Notes: generated by a model from the letters alone, not told the origin. Shown: positions 48,047 through 58,072, counted from the stretch's first letter. The stretch is 64,000 bases of DNA from Mesobacillus zeae (GCF_003570705.1 NZ_QWVT01000012.1:17869-81868); one strand, 5' to 3'. Translations and numbers: made by a program.

Positions 48047-48378
48047 AGTTATGGAAAAAAGGAAGCTCGAGCCTCTGACCTCTACGACGTCAGAGGGATT
48101 CTAGTTAATAGCCTATGTTAAATAGATAAATTGAAATTAACAAACCCTTCAGTATAGGGGTTTTATACTATAAAAAGAAAATCTAAAATGATCTATATAA
48201 AATCATCCTTGGTCTCAAAGCTTACCATCCATTCTAAATAAACCACATAATGCCGGTCTTGCCTCAGTGAGAGATCCAGAAGCTCCACCCCCACACATAC
48301 TTCAGTATTGCTTCCAAATTGTTACGCTAGCAAACGTTTCACACAAATAGCGTTTAAAAAGGGAATAAAGAAGGAATC

Positions 48379-48603
48379 GTGGAAGAAATCATTACTTCTG
48401 TGGAGATTGCGAAGCAATCGAATCTCAGCCAGTTACCTCAAACCTTAGTTCAAGGAAATTGTGTATTAATATTTGAAGGCCATCCATGTAGTAAAACTTC
48501 ACCAATAATGATGAAAATGTTTATTTTCATGGGAGTAAGACCTCCTATTAATTGCAGTTTCACTTTATTGGAATTATTATGCCCAATAGTAAGAAAAACA
48601 TAA
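48379..48603 (+). pseudogene. possible GerA-type germination protein remnant
   Basis: A 74-codon frame from GTG: the segment QLPQTLVQGNCVLIFEGHP weakly resembles the stretch of GerA-family spore germinant receptor subunits that precedes their conserved strand (L-x-G-x-x-V-L-x-x-x-G). The rest does not fit. Weak evidence; it could equally be a chance frame. Confidence 0.2.
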
Positions 48604-49011
48604 AAGTCGGATTTTCTACGATAAGAGAGATATTGGGTGTAAGTGAAGGACCCGATTTAAAATGACGAGACGAAGTGAGCATTTTTGCATTTAAAGGGGA
48701 GATTTTTTTAGAGGATGACAAGATTAGGGTGATAATGTCGAATAATCGATATATTTAAATTTTCGCCGATATAATCCCAATATTGCCGATAAAAATCAGG
48801 GGACAAATTCCAAATAGGAGATCCGTGTTTAAATTTACGATGAAAAACAGACCAAAATGTAGCCCATACTGAGCTGGCTTCTAGCATTTAGGGGGCTTAG
48901 CTGTAACCGCTAAACTAGAGAGAGCACGAAAAAAATAGAAATTTAGCGAAAAAAATGCATGAAATCATTAGAAAAGGATGCCGCCAGAGAATTGCTCATC
49001 CTTCAAAACGG

Positions 49012-49060
49012 AAAAAAAAGCGAAAGAAGAAAAATGTCATTTTTTTCTCCTTTCGCTTAT
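49012..49060. terminator. terminator after the MFS gene (minus strand)
   Basis: Stem AAGCGAAAG / CTTTCGCTT within A-rich and T-rich flanks, about 100 bp downstream of the stop at 49163. Confidence 0.6.
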
Positions 49061-49162
49061 ATTTTAAGGACTGATAGGACAGCTCCTTCTTATGAATGAA
49101 GGTTTAAATAGGAAGGGTTCCTGGAAATGGTAATTTAAAATTCTTCAAATGATAAAGGTAAT

Positions 49163-50551
49163 CTATCTCTTCACTTTTCGTCCTACTGTTATCCAATATA
49201 GGAATAGGCTGAAAGCGGTAATTAGTACGAGTACGAATAGGACATTACTGTACATAGAAGCATCCGGATTGCTGATGAACCCTAGGAAACTTTGTCGCAT
49301 TTCGGAATGGTCCATCATTGCTGCTGTATAGGCAATTCCGATCGACATAGCGACATTAAGCGTTAAATTGTAAAATCCAATAGCTGTTCCTGATCTTTCT
49401 TTATCAATCGTGCAAATGCAAGAATCAAGCAATGGTGCATACATGAACGCGAATGAACTAGAGAATAAAATCATCGATAGCACGAAAACAACAATAGAAG
49501 TTTGTATAAAGAATCCGCCTAATAATAAGCTAATGATAATACATGACATGGCGATTGTAATACATTGTCTGCTTCCCATAACCTTCGCAATTTTTCCGGA
49601 AAGAGCTCCGACCGTAGCAGCTGATACATATGCTGGGATCAATAATAGCGAAATAGTATCGAGCCTCAAGCCGTAAAGCTTTTCAAGCAAAAACGGAAAT
49701 AAGAAAATATAGGCTAACTGTACAGAGTAAATAACAAAAGCGACTCCAAGCAAGGAAATAAACTGCTTATTTTGAAAGAATGTTATTCCGATAAAGGCTT
49801 TAGAGTTCTTACTAATATATACAAGGAACAAGACAACGGTAACAATAAACAAGAGAAGATACATCCAATTGAAATCGGTAATATACAATAGTAGAGATGC
49901 TGCAATGACACCAACTAGAAACAATCCGATTACATCCACATTACTGTTTTTCCCCTCTTCCTTAGGAAGATATTTTAAAATATATGGAAGAGTGATAAGA
50001 GTAACTAAAGGAACTAAGAAAAGAGTTGTCCAATGTAAATATGTGGAGATATATCCACCTGTTAATGACCCTATAACAAGTGAAAGGGCAAAACTACTTG
50101 TACTTAATCCTAAAAATTTCTTTTGTTCATTTGCGGGTAAATATTTTGTTACAAATATAATATATAAGGTTTCGGCTGATGCCAAACCAGCAGTTTGGAT
50201 AATTCGTGAGATAACAACCATTAAGAACGAGTGTTGAAAAATATACCCCATGACTGAACCGACACATATTAGAATAATTCCGACACTTAAAAGTCTTCTT
50301 ATACTAATAGAATCCGCCAATGCTGCATAAACTACTGCCCCAATTCCAATCACAAGGCCGGCTAAAGTTGCCTGCCAGCTAACCGTAGTTGCCGAAATAT
50401 GAAAATCCTTTGCCATATCAACAGAAATAATTTTAAACGAATTATCAATTACTAAACATAGTAGAAATAACAATAACATAACAGGTACAGCTTTTTTGAC
50501 ATTATATTCTTTCGTTTCCTTCTTGCTAGAATTGTCAAATATTGTAGTCAT
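49163..50551 (-). CDS. MFS transporter (possible nucleoside exporter/importer)
   Basis: 462 residues, 12-14 membrane helices. VISRIIQTAGLASAETLYIIF and SSFALSLVIGSLTGGYISTYL are of the DHA2/Tet-like MFS group. The ATG at 50551 follows AAAAGGGGAGA; an in-frame start 24 codons earlier is less likely. It is encoded 98 bp after deoD on the same strand, behind a UTRA-type GntR gene, so a nucleoside or nucleobase substrate is plausible (inference). Confidence 0.85.
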   Translation of the reverse strand: MTTIFDNSSKKETKEYNVKKAVPVMLLLFLLCLVIDNSFKIISVDMAKDFHISATTVSWQATLAGLVIGIGAVVYAALADSISIRRLLSVGIILICVGSVMGYIFQHSFLMVVISRIIQTAGLASAETLYIIFVTKYLPANEQKKFLGLSTSSFALSLVIGSLTGGYISTYLHWTTLFLVPLVTLITLPYILKYLPKEEGKNSNVDVIGLFLVGVIAASLLLYITDFNWMYLLLFIVTVVLFLVYISKNSKAFIGITFFQNKQFISLLGVAFVIYSVQLAYIFLFPFLLEKLYGLRLDTISLLLIPAYVSAATVGALSGKIAKVMGSRQCITIAMSCIIISLLLGGFFIQTSIVVFVLSMILFSSSFAFMYAPLLDSCICTIDKERSGTAIGFYNLTLNVAMSIGIAYTAAMMDHSEMRQSFLGFISNPDASMYSNVLFVLVLITAFSLFLYWITVGRKVKR

Positions 50552-50649
50552 AACTAATGTATCTCCCCTTTTATTATTCAGGAAATCGTCTTCCTGAGTC
50601 ATGATAGTCTGATTTCTAATCAAATGCCTGACTTATATGTTGTCATTAC

Positions 50650-51366
50650 TTAAGCTAGTTCCAAGGCAATTTCCATCATATTTGTAAAAGCTAATTGTCT
50701 TTCTTCTGGTGTGGTTTGTTCATTTCTAATAATATGATCACTTACCGTTAAAATCGTAAGAGCATTAACTCCCGCGTAGGCTGCATTCATATAAAGACCG
50801 GCAGTCTCCATTTCCGCACATAGAATCCCCATTTTCCGCCATTTTTCCATAGCTGTTTCATCTGCATTATAAAAAATATCGCTAGTAAGGACATTTCCGA
50901 CATGTACTGGTAATCCTTTTTGATCAGCTGTTTTTTTCGCTTTTTCCAATAATGCAAAGGAGGCAATATTGGAATATTGTCCTGGAAGATTATATTGATG
51001 AACATAATTAGAATCAGTAGAAGCTCCCATGGCAAAAACGATATCATACAGATTCATATGGTCCTGAAGGGCACCACATGTACCAATGCGAATTAAATTC
51101 TTCACACCGAATACATGAATGAGTTCCCATGAATAGAGACTCATGCTCGGCATGCCCATACCTGTTCCCATAACAGATATTTTCTTGCCTCTATAAGTTC
51201 CTGTATACCCGAGCATATTACGAACGGAATTGAATTGAACTGCGTCTTCTAAATAGGTTTCAACAATAAACTTTGCTCTTAATGGATCCCCTGGTAAAAG
51301 GATGGTTTCAGCAATCTCTACTCCATTTGGCTTGATATGCGGGGTTTCCTTTTGTTTAAATGTCAT
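50650..51366 (-). CDS. deoD: purine-nucleoside phosphorylase DeoD
   Basis: 238 residues, trimeric/hexameric bacterial PNP type. Motifs: PHIKPNGVEIAETILLPGDPLRAKFI, GTGMGMPSMSLYSWEL, RIGTCGALQ, CAEMETAGLY and TVSDHII (proton-donor Asp). It cleaves purine nucleosides with phosphate to base and ribose 1-phosphate. First gene of a two-gene minus-strand operon with the MFS gene; a GntR regulator is encoded upstream on the same strand. Confidence 0.96.
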   Translation of the reverse strand: MTFKQKETPHIKPNGVEIAETILLPGDPLRAKFIVETYLEDAVQFNSVRNMLGYTGTYRGKKISVMGTGMGMPSMSLYSWELIHVFGVKNLIRIGTCGALQDHMNLYDIVFAMGASTDSNYVHQYNLPGQYSNIASFALLEKAKKTADQKGLPVHVGNVLTSDIFYNADETAMEKWRKMGILCAEMETAGLYMNAAYAGVNALTILTVSDHIIRNEQTTPEERQLAFTNMMEIALELA

Positions 51367-51480
51367 TTTGTTTTCTCCTTCTCAATAATGTTTAATGGGA
51401 GTATTTACATAATTAAGGAAAAATATTTACCCTTGTTTCCGCTTTCATTTTATTTTGTGATATTGTTCACAAAATAACGT

Positions 51481-51511
51481 AGTTGTATAGTTGTATAAAT
51501 ACTTGTATACA
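51481..51511. promoter_or_regulatory. candidate GntR operator before deoD
   Basis: Three TTGTATA-type repeats in 31 bp: TTGTATA twice, and the palindrome TGTATACA at 51504-51511. HutC/UTRA regulators commonly bind such GTATAC-like sites. It lies in the deoD promoter region. Confidence 0.4.
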
Positions 51512-51590
51512 TTAGAACAAAAAAAGAATATCACACATTTCATTTGCTTACAATCCATCATTTTATGGAAATCCGTTCTTTCATAATAAA

Positions 51591-51624
51591 AAAGCATTGT
51601 ATTTCAAACGAAATACAATGCTTT
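51591..51624. terminator. bidirectional terminator between gntR and deoD
   Basis: Perfect 15-bp stem AAAGCATTGTATTTC / GAAATACAATGCTTT with AAAC loop and A/T runs on both sides. Confidence 0.85.
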
Positions 51625-51653
51625 AAATTTAAAATGACTGCTTATTTATTCAA

Positions 51654-52394
51654 TTATTTGAATCTGTTAATCTTAATTTGACTAAATTCTGTTGGAATAT
51701 AGTATTTATTATAAACCACGGGGTATTTATCACTAATATATACACTTTCTAAAATCAGTTCACATTCCTCGCCACAGAAAATTTGATATTTTAATGACGG
51801 AGTATTGACAGAATTAGAACGTTTGATTTCAATAGTAGAGGAATTGGCCAGTTCATATACTTTCTTCTCTAACATTTCTAATAATTGCTTTTCGTTTTGT
51901 AAATCAAGATTTAACTTGGAAACATCTTCTATTGGTAGCATGGTAAAAGCATAAGCTACTACTCTATCATTACTTTTATACCAGCGTTCCACCGCAACAA
52001 CTGCAGTCATTTCGCGATTTAGTACTTGCATAGCATAGTCTGTTACTAAGTCAATCCGGAAATTAAGTTCGATATTATCTATTTTTCCAGTATAACACTT
52101 ATATAAGGGATTCCCTAATTTTTCTAATCCATCGATACTTTCATTGTGATGAAATTTTGTAATGAAATTTCCTTTTCCATGGATATTCTTAACTAATCCA
52201 TCTTCCTGCAAGAGTGCTAGAGCATGTCGCAATGTCATTCGGCTGACACCAAATATTTTAGCTAATTCAGGCTCTGATGGAAGCTGGCTGTCAGGAGGAA
52301 ACGTTCCATCCATTATTAGTCTATACAATTGGTCATATACAATGACAAATAACGGTTTTTTTGATTTATAGAGTTCATGAAGTTTATTGTTCAT
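51654..52394 (-). CDS. GntR-family regulator, HutC/UTRA subfamily
   Basis: 246 residues. Winged helix: QLPSEPELAKIFGVSRMTLRHA and GKGNFITKF. UTRA ligand domain follows, with FRIDLVTDYAMQVLNREM, ERWYKSNDRVVAYAF and CGEECELILESVYI. Start at 52394 (MNNKLHELYKSKKPL); a start ten codons upstream is also in frame. Located upstream of deoD-MFS on the same strand, it probably regulates nucleoside use. Confidence 0.9.
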   Translation of the reverse strand: MNNKLHELYKSKKPLFVIVYDQLYRLIMDGTFPPDSQLPSEPELAKIFGVSRMTLRHALALLQEDGLVKNIHGKGNFITKFHHNESIDGLEKLGNPLYKCYTGKIDNIELNFRIDLVTDYAMQVLNREMTAVVAVERWYKSNDRVVAYAFTMLPIEDVSKLNLDLQNEKQLLEMLEKKVYELANSSTIEIKRSNSVNTPSLKYQIFCGEECELILESVYISDKYPVVYNKYYIPTEFSQIKINRFK

Positions 52395-52910
52395 TCTTAT
52401 ACACCTATTGTTTTTCAAATTCATTGCTACTCGTTTTAGCAGATTGTATCCTTTGTTCCATTTTAACTTACTTTCATTTAAAGATAAAAATTCAAAATCG
52501 CTATTTAACTAGTTTAGGAATATCTAATAGAAATCGCTTTCATTAGTGAAGTTAAGTATACACCATTTGTATTTAAACGCAAGGTGAAAAAATATATAAA
52601 CTCACCCTAATCATGGTTTTTTAATTTTGTAAAATAACTTCTTTTAACGTTTGACTCCTTCGAGATCAACACTATTTTTTTTAATACCAAAAAATATTTT
52701 GAAACAAAGACCTCCAAAATTAATAACAGACTTTAAAAGATTTTCCTCCTACACCGTAGGTCATCTTTTAGCAGCATAGGCTCTTTTTATTAAACTGTCC
52801 ATAGTATGGGGTACAGTTCATCGTCAATAGGGCGATCTTTTTCTTAGGTAGTTTTTTCTTGAGATCATATTTGGTAAGTAAATCTTTAATAAAAATTCAA
52901 ACGAATATTT
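52395..52910. other. gap between gntR and R7
   Basis: About 500 bp of AT-rich DNA. Its left part should hold the gntR promoter; the rest contains no gene that I can support. Confidence 0.5.
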
Positions 52911-52965
52911 AAAGTTTATTTAGATACACCACGGAGAACCGTACCATAAGTAAATGAGGTTTTTA
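52911..52965. repeat. rlmH-3' att-like repeat, copy R7
   Basis: Left arm degenerate (AAGTTTATTTAGA), middle TACACCACGGAGAACCGTAC, core CATAAG, right arm TAAATGAGGTTTTTA intact. Confidence 0.8.
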
Positions 52966-53063
52966 TGTAAGACACGTATATAAATAATATGTATAAGGAT
53001 ACTTCACTTAAACTCATAAGGAAGTTCGACAAGTAAAGAATCCGGATTGGATTTACTTCTAGA

Positions 53064-53097
53064 TAAACACATTCCATGTCTGTGGAGTGTGTTTTTG
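53064..53097 (+). terminator. orphan terminator hairpin
   Basis: Stem ACACATTCCA / TGGAGTGTGT with TGTCTG loop and a T run. No gene lies before it, so its gene was probably lost. The remaining 53098-53322 holds no gene. Confidence 0.6.
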
Positions 53098-53322
53098 GCC
53101 ATTTAATCGCTTCATTAATGGATTGCCATAAATAACAGGGTGAAAAAAATAAAAAAGTGGTTACAATGGTTAAAGAATTATACGGAAATGAATACGTACA
53201 AATTTATATGTAAATGATTTTACTATAAATGATATGATGATCTAGTGTGTTCAGCATGGTTACCTCGCGAAATGATGGTATATTATTTTGGGTGCGATAA
53301 TAAATTTTGATAGGATGACAAG

Positions 53323-54519
53323 ATGAAAAAGGATGTCGCTTTAACGGTAAAGGGCAAGTTTGTAAATAAATATAAAAGTGGTTATCCGCTCATATCAAAG
53401 GAAGCCATAATTAATTTGAACGAAGGTACTGAAGAAGGAACCATTATCCGTCTCGTTGATGAAAAAAATAAGTTTATAGTAAAAGGCTATTTTGGAAAAC
53501 AAAACAAAGGTTACGGCTGGATCCTTAGTAGAAACGAGAATGAACAGATCGACCAAAGATTTTTTGTGAACAAATTGAAAGATGCGATTAACTTTAGAGA
53601 GCCGTTTTTTAATAGCCCGGATACCAATGCCTTTAGAATAGTAAATGGAGAAGGCGATGGTTTAGGCGGATTAACCATAGAGTATTTTGATGGCTACTAT
53701 TTAATCAACTGGTATAGCAAAGGAATTTACCGCTTTCGGGAGTATATTATAAATGCTTTGAAAGAATTGGTTGAGTTTAAAGCAATTTATCAAAAGAAGA
53801 GATTTGATGTCAGTGGGAAATATATTGAAGAAGATGATTTCGTAATGGGGGAAAGAGGAACCTTCCCGATTATCGTAAAAGAAAATGGAGTAAACTTCGC
53901 TGTTTACTTAAATGAAAGTGCGATGGTTGGTGTATTTTTAGATCAAAGAGATGTAAGAAAAAGAATCCGGGATGCTTATGCGGAAGGAAAGAACGTACTG
54001 AACACCTTTTCCTACACAGGCGCGTTTTCAGTATTTGCTGCCGTAGGAGGCGCAGTTAAAACGACAAGTGTGGATTTAGCAAATAGAAGCTTAAACAAGA
54101 CCATTGAGCAGTTTAGTTTGAACGGGCTAGATTATGACTCACAGGATATCATCGTTGAAGACGTGTTCAATTACTTTAAGTATGCGGTGAAGAAGCAGCT
54201 AACGTTTGATATGGTTATACTGGATCCCCCAAGCTTCGCAAGGTCAAAGAAGATGGTATTCAGCGCTGAAAAGGACTATAAAAATCTTTTAAAGGAAGCT
54301 ATTTCCATAACAGAGGATGAAGGGATTATCGTTGCGTCCACTAATTCTAGCTCTTTTAATATGAATAAATTTAAAAGTTTTATTGATCAGGCATTTAGAG
54401 AAACAAACAGAAAGTATCAGCTAGTTGAGGAATTTTCCCTTCCGAAAGACTTTAAAACAATAAAAGAATTCCCAGAGGGCAGCTATCTTAAGGTTGTGTT
54501 TATAAAGAAATTGCTGTAA
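53323..54519 (+). CDS. class I SAM-dependent rRNA methyltransferase, RlmI-like
   Basis: 398 residues. N-terminal PUA domain (about 1-75), an EEHEH-like linker, then a Rossmann methyltransferase with NTFSYTGAFSVFAAVGG (SAM motif I), VDLANRSL and MVILDPPSFARSK (D-P-P-S catalytic motif IV). RlmI-type enzymes methylate C5 of cytosine 1962 in 23S rRNA; B. subtilis YwbD is similar. Alone in its cassette, between R7 and R8, and probably an extra copy. Confidence 0.9.
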   Translation: MKKDVALTVKGKFVNKYKSGYPLISKEAIINLNEGTEEGTIIRLVDEKNKFIVKGYFGKQNKGYGWILSRNENEQIDQRFFVNKLKDAINFREPFFNSPDTNAFRIVNGEGDGLGGLTIEYFDGYYLINWYSKGIYRFREYIINALKELVEFKAIYQKKRFDVSGKYIEEDDFVMGERGTFPIIVKENGVNFAVYLNESAMVGVFLDQRDVRKRIRDAYAEGKNVLNTFSYTGAFSVFAAVGGAVKTTSVDLANRSLNKTIEQFSLNGLDYDSQDIIVEDVFNYFKYAVKKQLTFDMVILDPPSFARSKKMVFSAEKDYKNLLKEAISITEDEGIIVASTNSSSFNMNKFKSFIDQAFRETNRKYQLVEEFSLPKDFKTIKEFPEGSYLKVVFIKKLL

Positions 54520-54748
54520 AAGAGAAAATGATATCAATCCAGAAAAGCATAGGAATGGCATAACGATTGGTCATTCCTATGCTTTTCAGCAGCGCCTGTT
54601 TACCATTCACACCATTACTATTTGCCATTTACGTCCTCTAAAGGAAAGGCACATCCAGCTGTCCAACAAAATGCTGGAATGTTTATTTTGACATGATCAA
54701 AGCTATACCTGACGGATATATCTAAGATTAGAAAGGTGTTAATAGAAA

Positions 54749-54940
54749 ATGAAGTTTATCAAATCTCAAATGAAAAAGCTGATCAAAGACAATGAGGAAT
54801 TGCAAATGCGTTTAAAAGAGCTGATGGAAGAACACAAGCTTGAGAAAAACTTTGCCCTCAAGGCTTTGTACCATACAGAGGTTGCTGAGGGCGGGAAGTA
54901 CCAACTAGCATACCAAGCACTTGACTTGCCCAAAGGGTAG
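54749..54940 (+). CDS. small coiled-coil-like protein
   Basis: 63 residues, charged, with a predicted helix MKKLIKDNEELQMRLKELME (heptad-like Leu spacing). AAAGGTG precedes the ATG. Family not recognised. Confidence 0.5.
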   Translation: MKFIKSQMKKLIKDNEELQMRLKELMEEHKLEKNFALKALYHTEVAEGGKYQLAYQALDLPKG

Positions 54941-54985
54941 GTCATTTTTTATTAATTCATACTAAGTTCATCGGGTGAAAGATAA

Positions 54986-55030
54986 TAACCTCACTTAGAT
55001 TCAATACGGGAAACCATATCATAAATAGAA
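54986..55030. repeat. rlmH-3' att-like repeat, copy R8 (no right arm)
   Basis: Left arm AACCTCACTTAGA, middle TTCAATACGGGAAACCATAT, then CATAAATAGAATC. Like R6 it lacks the right arm and ends in ATAAATAG. This is the last copy found, so it may be the distal junction of the island. Confidence 0.75.
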
Positions 55031-55143
55031 TCAGTTTTATACAGGTACACAAAACGTACTATTAAATAGTAAAAAAGTAGAGCATGAGTCCAACCGGTTC
55101 CATATACATAAGAAACTCCATATCAATAGTTACTAATTCATTA

Positions 55144-55182
55144 AAAATGACTAAGGATGATTTATTCCTTAGTCATTTTTTA
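55144..55182. terminator. bidirectional terminator-like hairpin
   Basis: Perfect 14-bp stem AAAATGACTAAGGA / TCCTTAGTCATTTT followed by T. It lies in a 370-bp gap (54941-55311) with no gene, before the flavodiiron gene. Confidence 0.75.
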
Positions 55183-55311
55183 TTATGGCAAGGGGCCTTC
55201 TGCTTAAAAATTTCCTTCAAAATGTGATTGTAATCCTGATTTGATTTTTTTAAGTGTTGTACGATGAATTCAGTTGAGAAACACTTTCAGTAAATCAGGA
55301 GGAGAATATAA

Positions 55312-56541
55312 ATGAATAAAGTGATGTTAGCAAAGGATACCTATTGGGTAGGAAAAATTGACGATAGAGAAGTGCCATTTCATAGATTAATTTTAGCAAA
55401 AGGAACCACCTATAATGCCTACTTGCTAAAGACAGAAAAGCCAACAGTTATTGATACGGTGGACATGGAGTTTGGGAGAGAATTTGTAGAGTATTTAAGC
55501 AAATTAATCGACCCAAAAGAAATCCAATATATCGTCATTAATCATACGGAACCAGACCATTCAGGCGGTTTAGCAGCTTTAGCGGGGAGAGCGCCTAATG
55601 CAACCATTGTCTGTACAGAACCTGCAGTATATGAACTAAAAGAAATGTACAAGCTTCACGGAAGAAATTTCCTTGTTGTGAAAGACGGAGATACATTAGA
55701 TATCGGTGGGAAAACCTTGAAGTTCAAAGAAACTCCCTATCTTCATACAGAAGAAACAATGATTACTTATTGTATAGAAGATAAAATTCTATTCCCTTGT
55801 GATATCTTTAGCACTCATGTGGCCCATAACACGTTTTTCGCAGATGAAGCAGGCTTTGATATTACAGAAGACTTTATTGGGTACTATAATGCGATCATTC
55901 ATCCGCATAGAAGATATGTAAGAACATTAATCGATGCATTACAAGATCTAGATATTCAAATGATTGCCCCATCCCATGGCTTTATATTACGGGAAAACAT
56001 CCAAAAGTATATTGATTTATATGAAACAATGAGTGCCGATACGATTGATAATAAAAAAGTTACGATCGTGTATACAACGATTAGGAATAGTACGAAAAAG
56101 GTAGCAGACAATTTAAAGAAGATTTTTGAAGAAAATAATATCCAAGTATCTGTTTTCAATGCGGATAAGTCAGATAAAAATGAAATCCTCCAAAGTATTA
56201 AGGAAGCAGACGCTGTGTTCATTGGAAGTTCTACTAAATATGCTGATATGATTGGCAATCTTGAGGATGTACTTAAAGATATGAAAGAGATGGACCTTGA
56301 AGGGAAAATTGGTGCTGCCTTTGGTTCATATGGCTGGAGCGGAGAAGCGATCGAAGTCATCCAAGATTACTTAAATGAGACAAATATGGATGTTCAAAGT
56401 ACATCGCATGTAATTAAAACAACTGGCATGACTCATGTGGAATTCCCTGTGAGAGTGAGGTTCGCTCCTAAAGGGGATCAATTAAAAAAAATTGAGCATT
56501 CTGCGATATACGTAGCTGATTTACTTCTAAGTGCACTTTAA
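55312..56541 (+). CDS. flavodiiron protein (FprA/NorV-like A-type flavoprotein)
   Basis: 409 residues. The N-terminal metallo-beta-lactamase domain holds the diiron ligands in NHTEPDHSGG and later DIFSTH and PSHG. The C-terminal flavodoxin domain (about 255-400) begins VTIVYTTIRNSTKKVADNL. Reduces O2 to water or NO to N2O, taking electrons from rubredoxin. The next genes encode a FAD reductase and rubredoxin, completing the chain. CAGGAGGAG precedes the ATG. Confidence 0.94.
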   Translation: MNKVMLAKDTYWVGKIDDREVPFHRLILAKGTTYNAYLLKTEKPTVIDTVDMEFGREFVEYLSKLIDPKEIQYIVINHTEPDHSGGLAALAGRAPNATIVCTEPAVYELKEMYKLHGRNFLVVKDGDTLDIGGKTLKFKETPYLHTEETMITYCIEDKILFPCDIFSTHVAHNTFFADEAGFDITEDFIGYYNAIIHPHRRYVRTLIDALQDLDIQMIAPSHGFILRENIQKYIDLYETMSADTIDNKKVTIVYTTIRNSTKKVADNLKKIFEENNIQVSVFNADKSDKNEILQSIKEADAVFIGSSTKYADMIGNLEDVLKDMKEMDLEGKIGAAFGSYGWSGEAIEVIQDYLNETNMDVQSTSHVIKTTGMTHVEFPVRVRFAPKGDQLKKIEHSAIYVADLLLSAL

Positions 56542-56564
56542 TAACTCAATAAGCGGGTGAAGGA

Positions 56565-57787
56565 ATGAATAAGAATTATTGCATCATTGGAACAGGTGTT
56601 GCGGCGGTAAATGCAGCGAAAGCAATAAGAGATCATGATAAGGAAGCCAACATACTTTTATTTGGGGCTGAAAAATCCTTACCCTATAACAGAATAAAAT
56701 TATCAAAGGAATTATTTTCAGACTTAAGCAGTGAGAAGGTTTTGATTAAAAAGGAAAAGTGGTATCAGGCCAATAATATTCAAATCATCCCTCATACAAA
56801 GATAGAGAACATTGATTCAGAAAATCACACCATCATTACATTAACGGGTGAAATCATTAGTTATCACAAATTACTTATTTGCACTGGGGCTAAGAACAAG
56901 AAGCTTCCCATACCTGGGGCAGATAAAGAAGGTGTCTTTACTATTAGAGAAATGCAGGAGGCAGAAGACATCAAGGCATTTGTAAAGGATAAAATGAGTA
57001 TTGTCAATGTTGGCGGAGGCATTCAAGGATTAGAAACATCTTGGTCCCTCTATCAGGCTGGTAAAAAAGTTTCGATCGTGGAAGCTGCTCCAAGATTAAT
57101 GGCTAGACAGCTAGATGAAAAGATGAGCACTTTACTAAAGAATAAAATTGAACAAGCAGGGATAGATATCTACTTAAATAGCTCTATTAAGGAGATTAAG
57201 GGTGAAAATCAAGTAGAAGGTATCATCATTGATGATCAAACGATTCCATGTAATAGTGTCATCTACTCAATCGGCGTCACTCCAAACATTGACTTAGTAG
57301 AGAATACGTCAATCCATACTAATAGGGGAATTGTTATAAACGAAAAAATGAAACGAATGTTGAGGATGTTTATGCCGCTGGCGATGTAACGGAACTAAAC
57401 GGTGAAGTAGAAGGTCTATGGAATCGAGCTATAGATCAAGGAAAAGTTGCTGGTAAGAATATGGCGTCTACTTCTGGAATTTATCAGAAGGCAACTCCGT
57501 TTACTGTATTTAACGCATTTAATCTCGCTCTGTTTTCAATGGGAGTAATCGATGAAAGCCATTGTGATGCAACGATCACTGAAGGGGAGGGAGATGACAA
57601 ATATACTAGATTGTTTATTAATGATAATAAAATCGTAGGTGTTATTTCCCTTGAGGGCGTAATGGCCGCAACAAAGTATAAAACAGCTATTGAAAGCCAA
57701 GTATCATTAGTTGGTTTGGATATAAATAATATGACAATAAGAGATTTATTTAATGAAATAAAAGAAAGACTTGCAATAACAGCTTAA
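56565..57787 (+). pseudogene. FAD-dependent NAD(P)H:rubredoxin oxidoreductase, frameshifted
   Basis: Two frames form one pyridine-nucleotide-disulfide oxidoreductase of about 407 residues. The first has IIGTGVAAVNAAKAI (FAD site) and VNVGGGIQGLETSWSL (NAD site), then breaks after NEKM. The second continues as TNVEDVYAAGDVTEL, the conserved FAD-contacting motif, to ITA at 57787. One missing A in the run at 57351-57353 accounts for the shift. It should pass electrons from NAD(P)H to the rubredoxin encoded 22 bp downstream. Either a real mutation or a base-call error in a short A run. Confidence 0.88.
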
Positions 57788-57809
57788 AATCTAGGAGGCC
57801 TATTTAATA

Positions 57810-57974
57810 ATGAAAAAATATATTTGTTTACCATGTGGTTATATATATGATCCAGCTGTTGGAGACCCCGATGAAGGAGTTGAACCAGGAACAGCCTTTC
57901 AGGATTTACCAGAGGATTGGTTGTGCCCTGTTTGTGGCGAAGACAAAGATAAATTTGCTGATCTAGAAGAATAA
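57810..57974 (+). CDS. rubredoxin
   Basis: 54 residues, [20 protein letters not shown] to [17 protein letters not shown]. The two iron-binding pairs C-x2-C are CLPCG and CPVCG, with the family's [19 protein letters not shown] between. It holds one Fe(Cys)4 centre and shuttles single electrons to the flavodiiron protein. The ATG at 57810 follows TAGGAGGCC. Confidence 0.97.
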   Translation: MKKYICLPCGYIYDPAVGDPDEGVEPGTAFQDLPEDWLCPVCGEDKDKFADLEE

Positions 57975-58033
57975 GAACTAAAGAATAATAGAGAGAAAGA
58001 TTAATTACTAAGTTCTTTCAATTATTTACTTCA

Positions 58034-58060
58034 CCACAGCTTTTTGGGCTGTGGTTCTTT
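58034..58060 (+). terminator. terminator of the flavodiiron-rubredoxin operon
   Basis: Stem CCACAGC / GCTGTGG with TTTTTGG loop and TTCTTT tail. Confidence 0.75.
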
Positions 58061-58072
58061 CGTATAAACGGA

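Larger units (their letters stand above)
47788..49011. other. gene-poor stretch with decayed sequence
   Basis: About 1.2 kb without a convincing gene. It holds the hairpin at 48008, a second hairpin CCTCTGAC / GTCAGAGG at 48072-48096, and one short frame at 48379 described separately. The composition and broken frames suggest deletion debris. Confidence 0.6.
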
